In this document: positions 41,903-50,772 of the stretch, piece after piece
Layout: each line of letters begins with the position of its first letter
Numbering within the stretch: the stretch's first letter is position 1
DNA from: Gammaproteobacteria bacterium
GTDB lineage: Bacteria > Pseudomonadota > Gammaproteobacteria > Burkholderiales > Burkholderiaceae_C
NCBI GenBank assembly: GCA_018828125.1
Contig: JAHJWB010000014.1
Coordinates: 1-64,000, forward strand
DNA: 64,000 nt
Reading direction: 5' to 3'
Notes under the pieces: generated by a model
Databases searched by the model: none
What the model saw: only the letters and a program-made list of their open reading frames with translations
What the model was told of the DNA's origin: nothing
Translations under genes and position numbers: made by a program

Positions 41903-41924
41903 GACCGCCCCCTTGGCGGCGGTC
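41903..41924. terminator. Hairpin between SirB1-like and ParB-like genes
   Basis: GACCGCC (41903-41909) and GGCGGTC (41918-41924) form a 7-bp stem with an 8-base loop in a 50-base convergent gap. There is no T tract on either side, so termination is only probable. Confidence 0.5.
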
Positions 41925-41935
41925 AACACACCACG

Positions 41936-42784
41936 TCAGAACGGCTGATCGGCCGGGTTGAGCTGGGCCAGCTGCCGGCGCAGTTCCGCGTTTTCTGCCG
42001 TGAGTTCTGCGACCTGCTGGCGCAGGCGCTGTATTTCATCGCTGCCGCTATCGCTTTCCGCAGAGGCTTCGTCCGCATCGGCGGCTTTTTTTGGCGCATC
42101 TTCCCGCGGTGGCTTGCGCTTGAGATCGCGCACGCGCTTGGCAGCCTGCTTCAGCTCATCTTTGCCCGCGGCCACCGCCGCCACCTGCTCTTCGGCAGGC
42201 AAGGTGGCCACGGCGGCTGCAGCGTTGATGGAGATGGTGCCGGACTTGACTGCAGCCACCAGTTCCGGCGCGGCTTGCTTCTGGATCTTTTCGATCATCA
42301 CGACCTGGCTGCTGCTCAGGCGCGCAGCTTTGGCAATGGCTTCGCGGCTGTTCAGCGGGTCGGTCGCGGGCAAGCCTGCAGCGGTTTCTGCGGGGGAGGT
42401 GCCGATGGCGCTTTCGCTCGACGCGCCGGTTTCGTCAGGGGCTACGGCCGCGCGGGCACGGCGGTCGGCCACGATTTCACGCTTGCGCAAGGCCAGCACA
42501 CCGCGCTGGAAGTCCGACACGCTGCGGCGCCCCAGGTGCTGGTCGATCATCCACAGGTGCACGTCTTCCATCGACTGAAACCGCGGGTTTTGCACCGTAT
42601 GAAACGGCAGGCCATGCTTTTGGCAGATGCCATAGCGGTTGTGGCCGTCCACCAGCACATCGCCCCACAGCACCAGCGCGTCGCGGCAACCTTCGGTCAG
42701 GATGCTGCGCTCCAGCGCCTCGTGCTCGTCGGGGGTCAGGGGTTCGATATAGGCTTTGAGTTCTTCGTTGACGACGATGTTCAT
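41936..42784 (-). CDS. ParB-like nuclease-domain protein with C-terminal coiled coil
   Basis: A 282-residue protein. The N-terminal part (about 1-75) resembles the ParB/Srx fold: PLTPDEHEALERSILTEGCRD, VLVDGHNRYGICQKHGLP, with DGHNR in place of the ParB GERR arginine patch. The middle has a helix-turn-helix-like region (SREAIAKAARLSSSQVVMIEKI). The end (EIQRLRQQVAELTAENAELR) is a leucine-zipper-like coiled coil preceded by an acidic Ser/Ala linker. There is no parA beside it and no parS site was seen, so it is an orphan DNA-binding protein and probably not part of a partition system. ATG 42784 begins the conserved part. Confidence 0.7.
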   Translation of the reverse strand: MNIVVNEELKAYIEPLTPDEHEALERSILTEGCRDALVLWGDVLVDGHNRYGICQKHGLPFHTVQNPRFQSMEDVHLWMIDQHLGRRSVSDFQRGVLALRKREIVADRRARAAVAPDETGASSESAIGTSPAETAAGLPATDPLNSREAIAKAARLSSSQVVMIEKIQKQAAPELVAAVKSGTISINAAAAVATLPAEEQVAAVAAGKDELKQAAKRVRDLKRKPPREDAPKKAADADEASAESDSGSDEIQRLRQQVAELTAENAELRRQLAQLNPADQPF

Positions 42785-42858
42785 GGTGGGCGTGCTGTCC
42801 GGGATCAAGGCAAGGGGCGCGATTGTAGACAGGCTGGCGCTTCGCTCCGTGCCAGGCG

Positions 42859-43956
42859 CTACCGGTCGCGCGTGCCCCGCAAGGCCAGCCAGCCCGCCAC
42901 GGCCGTGAATGCCGCCACCACCGCCACGATGATCCAGAAGCCCTGCCCGTTGCCCGCCAGCGGCACGCCGCCCACGTTCATGCCGAACAGCCCGGCCAGA
43001 ATGTTGATGGGCAGGGCCAGCACCGTGACCACGGTCAGCACAAAGAGGCTGCGGCTGTTGGCCTCTTGCACGCTGGCCGCAATTTCTTCTTGCAGCAGCT
43101 TGATGCGTTCCTGTAGCCCCAGCATGTCGCGCAGTACCACCGAGAACTCCTCGGTCGAATCGCGCAGCTCCTGTGCGTCGTCTGCGGCCATCCACGCAGG
43201 CGGGTGTTGCAGCAGGCGAAACAAGGCGGCAGGCTCTGGCGCCATCAAACGTTGCAGGCGCACCAGCAGGCGCCGCAGCACACCCAGGCGCGCACGCTTG
43301 TGGTCCAGTCGCCCCGCCAGCAGCGCGTCTTCGACATCGTCGATGCGCTGCGTCACGCCGCGCACGATGTCCACCAGCCCTGAAGCCTGGGTGCGCATCA
43401 GCTCGGCCAGCAGCGCCACGCTGGAGCTGGGGGCATTGCCCGCGCGCAGGGCGGTGCGCAATGCATCCACCGACCGCAGGGGGCGGGTGCGCCCCGTCAC
43501 CATCAGGTGGGGCGCCACGCTGGTCCACAGGGTGGCGATGTCCGATGGTTCGAACGCAAAGTCGAAATGCGCGTCGTTCAGCACCGCAATCAGCGTGTCG
43601 TCGTCACGCTCGATGCGGGTCGAGACCGAGCGGTCCTTCAGCGCGTCAAAAAACGCCTCGGGCAGATCGGCGTGCCGCTCCATCCAGCGCACCGCCTGCG
43701 CGTGGCTCAGGTTGAAGTGCAGCCACAAAAAAGTACGTGGCGCCGAGGGCGGTGTCGGGCTTACGCTGCTTGCGTGCGCCACGCGCTGTGCCAGCCAGTG
43801 CGCCGCTTGCGCAGAGTCCACCGCTTGGGGCGCCGCCCCTTCCGTCAGCAGGTAGCCGCAGATCAGCCCGGCAGCGTCGCCGCCATAGTTCAGGCTGGCG
43901 CTCACCGAGGGGAGGGCGGCGGCGAAAGTGTGGGGAGGTCGGTCTGCAGCGGGCAC
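42859..43956 (-). CDS. zntB: CorA/ZntB family metal ion transporter
   Basis: A 365-residue member of the CorA superfamily. A large soluble N-terminal domain and long helices precede two C-terminal membrane segments (LFVLTVVTVLALPINILAGLF, then FWIIVAVVAAFTAVAGWLAL, each split from the motif). The signature GMN is present (LFGMNVGG), followed by a periplasmic loop GVPLAGNGQG. This loop and the length match ZntB, a zinc transporter, more than CorA. The start is GTG 43956 with GAGGT upstream. A cluster of GTCAC sites lies in the divergent promoter region shared with the PPK2 gene. Confidence 0.85.
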   Translation of the reverse strand: MPAADRPPHTFAAALPSVSASLNYGGDAAGLICGYLLTEGAAPQAVDSAQAAHWLAQRVAHASSVSPTPPSAPRTFLWLHFNLSHAQAVRWMERHADLPEAFFDALKDRSVSTRIERDDDTLIAVLNDAHFDFAFEPSDIATLWTSVAPHLMVTGRTRPLRSVDALRTALRAGNAPSSSVALLAELMRTQASGLVDIVRGVTQRIDDVEDALLAGRLDHKRARLGVLRRLLVRLQRLMAPEPAALFRLLQHPPAWMAADDAQELRDSTEEFSVVLRDMLGLQERIKLLQEEIAASVQEANSRSLFVLTVVTVLALPINILAGLFGMNVGGVPLAGNGQGFWIIVAVVAAFTAVAGWLALRGTRDR

Positions 43957-43980
43957 GGGACCTCAGGTTCTGGTGAGGCT

Positions 43981-44043
43981 GTGACGCTGGTGTGACATTT
44001 CGCGCAAATGTCACAGTTGTCACAGATGTCACGCCGTTGTCAC
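43981..44043. promoter_or_regulatory. Cluster of GTCAC half-sites between zntB-like and PPK2 genes
   Basis: Six GTCAC or GTGAC sequences occur within 63 bases: GTGAC at 43981 and 43992, GTCAC at 44010, 44019, 44028 and 44039. The second and third are part of a perfect inverted repeat GTGACATTT-cgcgc-AAATGTCAC (43992-44014). Spacings are 9, 9 and 11 bases, close to one helical turn, as for cooperative regulator binding. Confidence 0.6.
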
Positions 44044-44092
44044 CCACGGGCGCCACCATGGCACATTCCATTTTTTGCCTGGTTTGACGCCC

Positions 44093-45007
44093 ATGTTCCA
44101 CAACAACGCCCTCGACACCCAGGACCTGATGCAGCGCATTGCCAACGACCTGATCGACAGCTACGACGAAGAGCTGGAGTTGGAGATCGAGGACCGCAAT
44201 GTGGACGACATCGGCGCGCCGCAGCCCACCGACCGGCTGGCGCGCCAACAGTATTTCAAAGACCTGTTTCACCTCCAGGGTGAGCTGGTCAAGCTGCAGG
44301 ACTGGGTACAGCACAGCCGCCAGAAGGTGGTGATCCTGTTTGAAGGGCGCGACGCTGCAGGCAAGGGCGGTGTGATCAAACGCATCACCCAGCGCCTGAA
44401 CCCCCGCGTGGCCCGCGTGGCCGCGCTGCCCGCGCCCAACGACCGCGAGCGCACCCAGTGGTACTTTCAGCGTTATGTGGCGCATCTGCCTGCTGCGGGC
44501 GAGATGGTGCTGTTTGATCGCAGCTGGTACAACCGCGCGGGTGTCGAGCGCGTGATGGGGTTTTGCAGCGACGACGAGTACGAAGAGTTCTTTCGTACCG
44601 TGCCCGAGTTTGAAAAGATGCTCGTGCGCTCGGGCATCACGCTCGTCAAATACTGGTTCTCCATCACCGACGAAGAGCAGCATCTGCGGTTCCTTGGCCG
44701 CATTCACGACCCGCTCAAGCAGTGGAAGCTGAGCCCCATGGACCTGGAAAGCCGCGTGCGCTGGGAGGCCTACACCAAGGCCAAGGAAACCATGCTGGAA
44801 CGCACCCACATCCCCGAAGCGCCCTGGTGGGTGGTACAGGCGGTGGACAAGAAAAAGGCGCGCCTGAACTGCATTGCGCACCTGCTGTCACAGCTGCCCT
44901 ACCAGGATGTGCCCCACCCCGCCGTGGTGCTGCCCGCCCGCGTGCGCAACCCCGAATACCTGCGCCAGCCTGTGCCTGCGAGCATGTACGTGCCCGAGGT
45001 GTATTGA
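44093..45007 (+). CDS. ppk2: Polyphosphate kinase 2 family protein
   Basis: A 304-residue PPK2 protein, which phosphorylates nucleotides (mainly GDP or ADP) using polyphosphate or makes polyphosphate from them. Walker A is GRDAAGKGG and Walker B is FDRSWYNRAG; the lid module includes PNDRERTQWYFQRYV. The single-domain length fits PPK2 class I. ATG 44093 is used; the ATG six codons upstream of it is possible but less aligned. The GTCAC cluster upstream may regulate it together with the zntB-like gene. The end converges with the GlxA-type regulator gene, with a repeat between. Confidence 0.93.
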   Translation: MFHNNALDTQDLMQRIANDLIDSYDEELELEIEDRNVDDIGAPQPTDRLARQQYFKDLFHLQGELVKLQDWVQHSRQKVVILFEGRDAAGKGGVIKRITQRLNPRVARVAALPAPNDRERTQWYFQRYVAHLPAAGEMVLFDRSWYNRAGVERVMGFCSDDEYEEFFRTVPEFEKMLVRSGITLVKYWFSITDEEQHLRFLGRIHDPLKQWKLSPMDLESRVRWEAYTKAKETMLERTHIPEAPWWVVQAVDKKKARLNCIAHLLSQLPYQDVPHPAVVLPARVRNPEYLRQPVPASMYVPEVY

Positions 45008-45049
45008 GCGCCGGGCCATGCCGCTGTCGCCGGTTTGCTATTGAATGAG

Positions 45050-45085
45050 TAGCTGCTAGCGCTTATCCATCAAGCGCTAGAGCCC
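45050..45085 (+). repeat. Palindromic intergenic repeat, family A copy 6
   Basis: TAGCTGCTAGCGCTTAT-CCATC-AAGCGCTAGAGCCC, followed by an A/T-rich stretch. Located in the convergent gap between PPK2 (+) and the GlxA-type regulator gene (-). Confidence 0.85.
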
Positions 45086-45133
45086 GAAAACACTTAAAAA
45101 ATAAGTGCGGCCCCGGCGCACCACAACCGAGGG

Positions 45134-46153
45134 TCAGTGCGCCCGCCCCGCAACGCCTTGCGACGGCGTTCCCGCGCGCCCGAACTGGTGCCACGCCCGG
45201 CGCAGCTGGGTGTCCGAACTGAACCCCGCCATCAGCGCGGCCTGCGTCACTTTCTGCCCGGCCTGCAGTGCCGCCTCGGCCGTGGCCAGGCGGATGCGGC
45301 GCAGGTATTGCAAAGGCGCGATGCCCGCGTGTTCCAGAAACAACCGCGTGAGGTGCCGGGGCGAAGTGTGGGCCACCCCGGCCATGGCGGGCACGTTCCA
45401 GTCGGCCTGGGGCTCGCGGCCCACGGCGTCCTGCACGCGGTGCAGGGCGGCATGCATGTGGTTGCGGTGGTGCAAAAACGGCGACAGTTCGGGGTCGTTG
45501 GGCCCTCGGCGCAAGGCCACCACCATGGTCTGAGCGACTTGTGCGGCCACGGCGGGGCCGCAGGTGTCAGAGATGCGGTGCAGCAGCAGGTCGATGCCGG
45601 TGGTGACGCCCGCGCTGGTGTGCACCGGGCCATCGGCCACAAACACGCGGTTGGCGGCCACGTCGCATTGCGGGTCCACCTCGGCCAGTTCGTCCAAGTG
45701 CTGGTGGTGGGTGGTGGCGCGGCGCCCGGTCAGCAGGCCCGCGTGGGCGGCCAGCACGGCGCCTGCGCACACGGTCACCAGTTCCAGCCGGCCAGTGGCC
45801 AGGCGCAGGCCGCGCAGCCAGTGCAGCAGGGCCAGCGCGTCCGGGTTGCTGATGACATCAATGCGCTGGCCGGGCAGGCCCACCAGCACCACCCAGGAGG
45901 GGCGGGGCAGGGTTGCTGTGTCGGGCAGTGGCGCGAGCCCCGTCAGCATGACGCCCACCGAGGTGACCGACTGTGGTGTGGGGCTGACAAAGTGCAGCAC
46001 AAACCGCTCGGGCTGGCCCAGCGCGCGCAGCGTCTGGTTGGCAATGCGCAGGGCTTCGGCCGGCCCCGCCCAGTCCAGCAGCAGGCTGTGGGGCAGCAGC
46101 GCGAAGTAGATATGGATGGGGTCGGGGCGTTGGCCCAAGGTTGCAGGGGTCAT
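45134..46153 (-). CDS. GlxA/AraC family transcriptional regulator
   Basis: A 339-residue regulator with an N-terminal DJ-1/PfpI-like domain and C-terminal AraC helices. The first contains LLDWAGPAEALRIAN and VTVCAGAVLAAHAGLLTGRRATTHH, in which the Cys occupies the nucleophile-elbow position seen in this group. The DNA-binding part reads MAGVAHTSPRHLTRLFLEHAG and QAALMAGFSSDTQLRRAWHQ. The ligand is unknown. It overlaps the DUF1272 gene by four bases (ATGA), so both are on one transcript with probably the isochorismatase-like gene upstream. Confidence 0.9.
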   Translation of the reverse strand: MTPATLGQRPDPIHIYFALLPHSLLLDWAGPAEALRIANQTLRALGQPERFVLHFVSPTPQSVTSVGVMLTGLAPLPDTATLPRPSWVVLVGLPGQRIDVISNPDALALLHWLRGLRLATGRLELVTVCAGAVLAAHAGLLTGRRATTHHQHLDELAEVDPQCDVAANRVFVADGPVHTSAGVTTGIDLLLHRISDTCGPAVAAQVAQTMVVALRRGPNDPELSPFLHHRNHMHAALHRVQDAVGREPQADWNVPAMAGVAHTSPRHLTRLFLEHAGIAPLQYLRRIRLATAEAALQAGQKVTQAALMAGFSSDTQLRRAWHQFGRAGTPSQGVAGRAH

Positions 46154-46458
46154 CGCTGCTCGGGTGGCACGCCCTGCAGGCTGGCGGCGAAAGCCGCGTG
46201 CGCAGCAACATCCACGGGGCGATGGCGCACCTGGGTGCTGGCCGGGTCGTTGCCCAGGAAGTTGCCGTTGCGGCGGTCATGCGCCGGGCGCACAGGGCGG
46301 GGCGCAAAACCGCCGCCGCAGTTGGGGCACACGTTGCCCAGCACGGTGTCCACACAGTTGGCGCAAAAGGTGCATTCAAAGCTGCAAATGCGGGCCTGCA
46401 GCGAGGCCGGGGGCAGGGCGGTGTTGCAGTGTTCGCAGGTGGGGCGCAGTTCCAGCAT
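46150..46458 (-). CDS. DUF1272 zinc-ribbon-like protein
   Basis: A 102-residue protein of DUF1272. Four CxxC-type pairs are visible: PTCEHCN, RICSFECTFCANC and NVCPNCGGGF, an arrangement that usually binds one or two zinc ions. The C-terminal 45 residues are Arg/His-rich. No function is known. It lies between the isochorismatase-like gene, 31 bases upstream, and the GlxA-type regulator, which it overlaps. Confidence 0.88.
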   Translation of the reverse strand: MLELRPTCEHCNTALPPASLQARICSFECTFCANCVDTVLGNVCPNCGGGFAPRPVRPAHDRRNGNFLGNDPASTQVRHRPVDVAAHAAFAASLQGVPPEQR

Positions 46459-46489
46459 GGTGGCTCCTTCGGGTTGTGCAGTTATCCTG

Positions 46490-47065
46490 TTATGCAGGTT
46501 GCGTGGTCGGCGTCGAACGTGTCAGCGCCTGTTGCACGGTGCACAGCGTGGCAAAACGGCCCTGCAGCACGGTGGCCGTGCGGGTCTTGATGTCTGCAGC
46601 GGTCAGCGTCTGGCCGTCGGGCTGCACCATGTCCCAGGTCAGCGTGGCGTCGGTCACGTAGTCCACCTCCCAGCCCAGGTCTGACGCGTGGCGGGTGGTG
46701 GTCTCGCAGCATTGTTCGGTGCGGATGCCGCTCACGATGAGGCGTTGCACGCCGTGCTGCGTCAGCCACACGTCGAGCCCGGTTCCCACTAGTGCGCTGT
46801 GGCGGGACTTGGTGAACGTGGCGGCCGCGTCGAACGGGGCAAGCCCTTCGAGCGGGCGCACATGGCCGGATGCTGCAGAAAAAGGGTTCTCGGGCACATC
46901 GGGCCCGTCGCTGTGAAACACCCGCACCACAGGCACACCGCGCGCCAGGCAGCCGTTGATGAGTTCGTTCTGCGCGTTCAGGTAGGCGGGCAGGTCGGTA
47001 TCGGTGAAGTAGGGACGGTTGCGAAACGATTCTTGGACGTCGATCACTATCAGACAAGATTTCAT
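46490..47065 (-). CDS. Isochorismatase-like cysteine hydrolase
   Basis: A 191-residue hydrolase of the isochorismatase family, whose members cleave amide or ester bonds (nicotinamidase and others). The catalytic triad can be placed as Asp in CLIVIDVQESF, Lys in FTKSRHSALVGT and Cys in GIRTEQCCETT; the nonprolyl cis-peptide region before the Cys is GIRTEQ. No nicotinate gene is adjacent, so the substrate is open. It is the first gene of a group with DUF1272 and a GlxA-type regulator, typical of a self-regulated small hydrolase operon. Confidence 0.88.
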   Translation of the reverse strand: MKSCLIVIDVQESFRNRPYFTDTDLPAYLNAQNELINGCLARGVPVVRVFHSDGPDVPENPFSAASGHVRPLEGLAPFDAAATFTKSRHSALVGTGLDVWLTQHGVQRLIVSGIRTEQCCETTTRHASDLGWEVDYVTDATLTWDMVQPDGQTLTAADIKTRTATVLQGRFATLCTVQQALTRSTPTTQPA

Positions 47066-47398
47066 GGGGTGAATCTCTTTGCGGGTGGTTGATGCCGCTT
47101 ATTTTGTTTAGATCCTGCGGCAATGTCCGAACCCCTGCAGACAAGAGTCGATCATTTTCAGCCATTGGATGGCGCGTTTGGTAGAGCGCTTGGTGCATTC
47201 CTGCAGTTCAAAGGACTCACCGGCGCATGGTTTTTAATCCAAATTGGCCTCTAGCGCTTATCCAATAAGCGCTGATAGCTATTGATTTGATAGTTTTCAC
47301 GTCATTGGCCGGAAGCTGCTATGGTGGCAAGGGTTTTCCCTATATCTGCTACGCCCTCACCCCAACTGACCCCCGCTCCTTCAGCTCTCCACCCTGCC
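47066..47398. other. Divergent intergenic region with a repeat
   Basis: About 330 bases between the isochorismatase-like gene (-) and the esterase gene (+). The only structured element is palindromic repeat copy 7 (47246-47281). An in-frame ATG-less extension of the esterase to 47321 has no protein-like signal. No promoter was assigned. Confidence 0.4.
47246..47281 (-). repeat. Palindromic intergenic repeat, family A copy 7 (reverse)
   Basis: GGCCTCTAGCGCTTAT-CCA-ATAAGCGCTGATAGCTA, in reverse orientation relative to copies 1-6. It is the only copy in a divergent region, about 120-150 bases upstream of the esterase start. Confidence 0.85.
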
Positions 47399-48457
47399 AT
47401 GCCGCGCCGTTCCCGTCTGTTCTCGTTGTCTGCACTGACCCGGGCTTACCAACGCAACCTCAAGGCATTTGCGCGGGCGACGAAACCCGTGCGGCCCAAG
47501 GCACCTGCCAAGTTGCGCGTGGTGTCGCCCAAGGCGCCCTCGGTGACGCGCACCAAGCCGTCGGTGGGCAAGCCCACGCCGGCCAGCGGCGAATGGCTGG
47601 CGGGCATTGCGCCTGGGCCTGCCGGGGCGCGGCGGTATCAGTTGTACATACCGCCCGGGCTGGCGCTTAGGGCGGGCGAAAAGCTGCCGCTGCTGGTCAT
47701 GCTGCACGGCTGCGGGCAGACAGGGCGCGACCTGGCCGCCGTGTCGCGCATGAACCGCTTGGCCGCGCGCCATCGCTTTCTGGTGCTGTACCCCGAGCAG
47801 GAGCGCATGGCCAACGCCCACGGCTGCTGGAACTGGTTTGAGCGCCGCAATGGCAAGGCCGAGGCTGAAGCCGCCACGCTGCTGGCCGCGGTCGACCTGA
47901 TCGCGCGCAAGCAGCCGGTGGACCTGGCGCGGGTGGCCGTGGCGGGCCTGTCGGCCGGGGCCAGCATGGCCGTGCTGATGGCGGCGGGTTACCCCGAGCG
48001 GTTTTGCGCTGTGGCCATGCATTCCGGCGTGGCGCCGGGCACCGCCGAATCCGCCGCATCGGCCATGGCCGCCATGCACGGGCGGCGCGAGGCCCAACTG
48101 CCGGACACCTTCTCCGAGGGGGCGGCGCCCGTCGCGCTTCCGCCGCTGCTGGTGCTGCACGGCGATGCCGATGGGGTGGTGTCCGTGCGCAATGCCGCGG
48201 CCACCGCACTGCTGTGGGCGGGTGCATTGGGCGCACGCGCAGGCGCCATTCGCACCTTGCAGCGCGGACAGCGCCATGCGATGCGGGTCACAGAGTTCAA
48301 GACCGGGGGGCGCACCGTGGTTGCGCTGCGCGAGGTGGCCGGGCTGGCACACGCCTGGAGCGGCGGCACGGCACACCTGTCCTTCAGCGACCCGGCCGGG
48401 CCGGACGCCTCGGCGCTGGTGTGGGCCTTTGTGGCGCGGCAGTTCGCCAAAAAATGA
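47399..48457 (+). CDS. PHB depolymerase family esterase
   Basis: A 352-residue alpha/beta hydrolase of the poly(3-hydroxybutyrate) depolymerase/feruloyl esterase group. The oxyanion region is LLVMLHGCGQTGRDLA; the lipase box is GLSAGASMA with the nucleophile Ser; the acid is in VLHGDADGVVSV and the His in GLAHAWSGG. A basic, Pro-rich N-terminal extension (about 90 residues) precedes it with no clear signal peptide, so it may act inside the cell on stored polymer or on other esters. ATG 47399 is preferred to a longer in-frame start at 47321. Confidence 0.88.
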   Translation: MPRRSRLFSLSALTRAYQRNLKAFARATKPVRPKAPAKLRVVSPKAPSVTRTKPSVGKPTPASGEWLAGIAPGPAGARRYQLYIPPGLALRAGEKLPLLVMLHGCGQTGRDLAAVSRMNRLAARHRFLVLYPEQERMANAHGCWNWFERRNGKAEAEAATLLAAVDLIARKQPVDLARVAVAGLSAGASMAVLMAAGYPERFCAVAMHSGVAPGTAESAASAMAAMHGRREAQLPDTFSEGAAPVALPPLLVLHGDADGVVSVRNAAATALLWAGALGARAGAIRTLQRGQRHAMRVTEFKTGGRTVVALREVAGLAHAWSGGTAHLSFSDPAGPDASALVWAFVARQFAKK

Positions 48458-48465
48458 GTCAAATT

Positions 48466-48503
48466 GAGCTCTAGCGCTTATCCATAAATCGCTTGCAGCT
48501 ATC
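48466..48503 (-). repeat. Palindromic intergenic repeat, family A copy 8 (reverse)
   Basis: GAGCTCTAGCGCTTAT-CCATA-AATCGCTTGCAGCTATC, a degenerate reverse copy in the 79-base convergent gap between the esterase (+) and the AI-2E family gene (-). Confidence 0.8.
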
Positions 48504-48536
48504 AATTTAGGTGTGAGTGATGCCCGCTCGACAGCG

Positions 48537-49646
48537 CTACACCAGCCGTGCCGCCACCAGTTCTTTCTTGAGGTAGGCGTAGAACAACGGCGCTGCCACC
48601 AGCCCCGCGGGTCCGAACACGGCTTCAGCCACAAACATCACCGACAACAGCTCCCACACGCCCATCTGCGTGCGGCGGCCCACCACCTTGGCGTTGATCA
48701 CATATTCGGCCTTGTGGATAAGGATCAGAAACCCCAGGCACGCCGCCGCCGCCAGGGGCGACACCGACAACCCGACGATGGTGATGACCACGTTGCAGAT
48801 CAGGTTGCCCACAATCGGAACCAGCCCCGCCACAAACGTGAAGGTGATGAGCACTGGCGTGTAGGGCAGCTCCAGGCCCCACAGCGGCAGCACAAACAGC
48901 AGGAACAGCGCGGTCAGCAAGGTGTTGAAGGCTGCGATCCAGAACTGCGCCGCCACGATCTGGCGGAACGCTTCACCGAACAGCGAGATGCGCAGCCGCA
49001 GTTGCTGCGCCAGCGGGCCACGCGCCAGCACTGCGGGGCGCACTGCGGCCAGAGAGCCGATCAACAGGCCCACATAGGCAAACAACACGCCTGCCAGCCA
49101 CGCGCGCCCGGCCATGGCCAATGCGCCCGCCTTGGCGCCCAGGTAGTTGGCGATGATGCGCTGGATCTCCGCGGCGCCTTCGGGCAGGTGGGAGGCCATG
49201 TCCACCGGCAATTTCAGGCGCAGTTCCAGCACCGTGCGGGCCATGTAGGTCATCAGCTCCTGGTACTGCTGCGGCGCGGTGACGAGGTAACCGCGCGAAT
49301 GGGTCAGGCCCACAGCCAGCAGCGCCAGGGGCAGCAGCATGACGAGGGCCGCCGCCGCAATCTGCGCCGCGCGCAGCCCCGAGACGGACGGATGGCTGCG
49401 GCGCCGCAAGCGGCTCAGACCTTGTGCAAACCAGCGGGTCAGCGCGCGGGTCAGCAGAAATCCCAGGCACACACACAACAAGCCCGGCAACAGCCCGCGC
49501 CACATGACCAGCAGCAGCGCTGCGGCCATCAGCACGTAGCTGGCCACCACAATGCCGTGCGTGCTGTGGCGCGGTGGCAGCGTGGTGGGGGCAGGCTCGG
49601 GCGTGTTGTGGATGACGACGGGGGCCGAGGGAGGGCTTTGCGCCAT
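48537..49646 (-). CDS. AI-2E family transporter (putative permease)
   Basis: A 369-residue membrane protein of the AI-2E exporter family (TqsA/YdiK-like), with about eight hydrophobic segments: two pairs near the start (ASYVLMAAALLLVMWRGLLP), one around 75-95, then four in the second half (FVLPLWGLELPYTPVLITFTF and following). Members export autoinducer-2 or other small molecules or act as Na+/H+ antiporters. The ligand is not known here. The gene lies 43 bases downstream of purM in the same direction, with no functional link known. Confidence 0.9.
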   Translation of the reverse strand: MAQSPPSAPVVIHNTPEPAPTTLPPRHSTHGIVVASYVLMAAALLLVMWRGLLPGLLCVCLGFLLTRALTRWFAQGLSRLRRRSHPSVSGLRAAQIAAAALVMLLPLALLAVGLTHSRGYLVTAPQQYQELMTYMARTVLELRLKLPVDMASHLPEGAAEIQRIIANYLGAKAGALAMAGRAWLAGVLFAYVGLLIGSLAAVRPAVLARGPLAQQLRLRISLFGEAFRQIVAAQFWIAAFNTLLTALFLLFVLPLWGLELPYTPVLITFTFVAGLVPIVGNLICNVVITIVGLSVSPLAAAACLGFLILIHKAEYVINAKVVGRRTQMGVWELLSVMFVAEAVFGPAGLVAAPLFYAYLKKELVAARLV

Positions 49647-49689
49647 GCGCGGGCGTTCGTGGTGTGGAGATGAGGTGCTGGGGCGGGGG

Positions 49690-50772
49690 TCAGGCCACCA
49701 CTACGGCTGCGCCGTCGCCACGCGGCGCAATCGTGCCAATGGCGTAGACCTTTTCACCGGCGGCGCGCAGCGTGGCGGCCGTGGCGTCGGCGGCGGCGGC
49801 AGCCACCACCACCACCATGCCAATGCCGTTGTTGAAGGTGCGGTTCATCTCGATGTCGTCAATGCCGGCGGTCTTTTGCAGCCACGCAAACAGCTCGGTC
49901 TGGGGCCAGCTGCCCTTGGTCAGGTGGGCGGCGGTGCCTTCGGGCAGCACGCGGGGGATGTTCTCCAGCAGGCCGCCGCCGGTGATGTGGGCCAGGGCCT
50001 TGATGCCGCCTTGTGCTGCCGCCGCACCTTCGGAATGGGGGTGGGCCGCCAGCGCGGCCAGCACGTTCTTCACGTACAGGCGGGTGGGCTCCATGACCGC
50101 TTGCTTGAAGGGTTTGCCGTCCAGAGTAGCGGGCAGGGTGCCCGCGGCCTCGGCGCGTTCAATGCACTTGCGCACCAGGCTGAAACCGTTGGAATGCACG
50201 CCGTGGCTGGTCAAGCCCAGCACCACGTCACCCGGGGCGACTTCTTTGCCCGTCAGAATTTTCGCCTTCTCGACCGCACCCACTGCAAAACCAGCCAGGT
50301 CGTATTCGCCTGCGGGGTACATGCCGGGCATTTCAGCCGTCTCGCCACCAATCAGCGCGCAGCCCGAGAGCTCGCAGCCTTTGGCGATGCCGCCGATCAC
50401 CGCCGCTGCGGTGTCCACGTCCAGCTTGCCGCAGGCAAAGTAGTCGAGGAAGAACAGGGGCTCGGCGCCTTGCACCAGCACGTCGTTCACGCTCATGGCC
50501 ACCAGGTCGATGCCGACGGTGTCGTGCATGTTCCATTCAAACGCCAGCTTGAGCTTGGTGCCCACGCCGTCGGTGCCGCTCACCAGCACAGGCTCTTTGT
50601 AGCGTTTGGGCACTTCAAACAGCGCACCAAATCCGCCGATACCGGCCAGCACGCCCTCGCGCATGGTCTTTTTGGCCAGCGGCTTGATGCGCTCGATCAG
50701 GGCGTCGCCCGCATCGATGTCGACGCCAGCGTCTTTGTAGGAGATGGGGGTGGAGGAGGCAGAGGAGCTCAT
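49690..50772 (-). CDS. purM: Phosphoribosylformylglycinamidine cyclo-ligase
   Basis: A 360-residue AIR synthetase of purine biosynthesis, which closes the imidazole ring using ATP. It starts [20 protein letters not shown] and shows the conserved [49 protein letters not shown] (split in two) and [11 protein letters not shown] motifs. Length and all landmarks are typical. It is 452 bases away from the divergent xylose operon. No PurR-type operator was recognised in that gap. Confidence 0.97.
   Translation of the reverse strand: MSSSASSTPISYKDAGVDIDAGDALIERIKPLAKKTMREGVLAGIGGFGALFEVPKRYKEPVLVSGTDGVGTKLKLAFEWNMHDTVGIDLVAMSVNDVLVQGAEPLFFLDYFACGKLDVDTAAAVIGGIAKGCELSGCALIGGETAEMPGMYPAGEYDLAGFAVGAVEKAKILTGKEVAPGDVVLGLTSHGVHSNGFSLVRKCIERAEAAGTLPATLDGKPFKQAVMEPTRLYVKNVLAALAAHPHSEGAAAAQGGIKALAHITGGGLLENIPRVLPEGTAAHLTKGSWPQTELFAWLQKTAGIDDIEMNRTFNNGIGMVVVVAAAAADATAATLRAAGEKVYAIGTIAPRGDGAAVVVA

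Noticed and set aside
41936..42784. A chromosome or plasmid partition locus
   Set aside because: Only a ParB-like protein is present; no parA and no parS-like 16-bp palindromes were seen around it.
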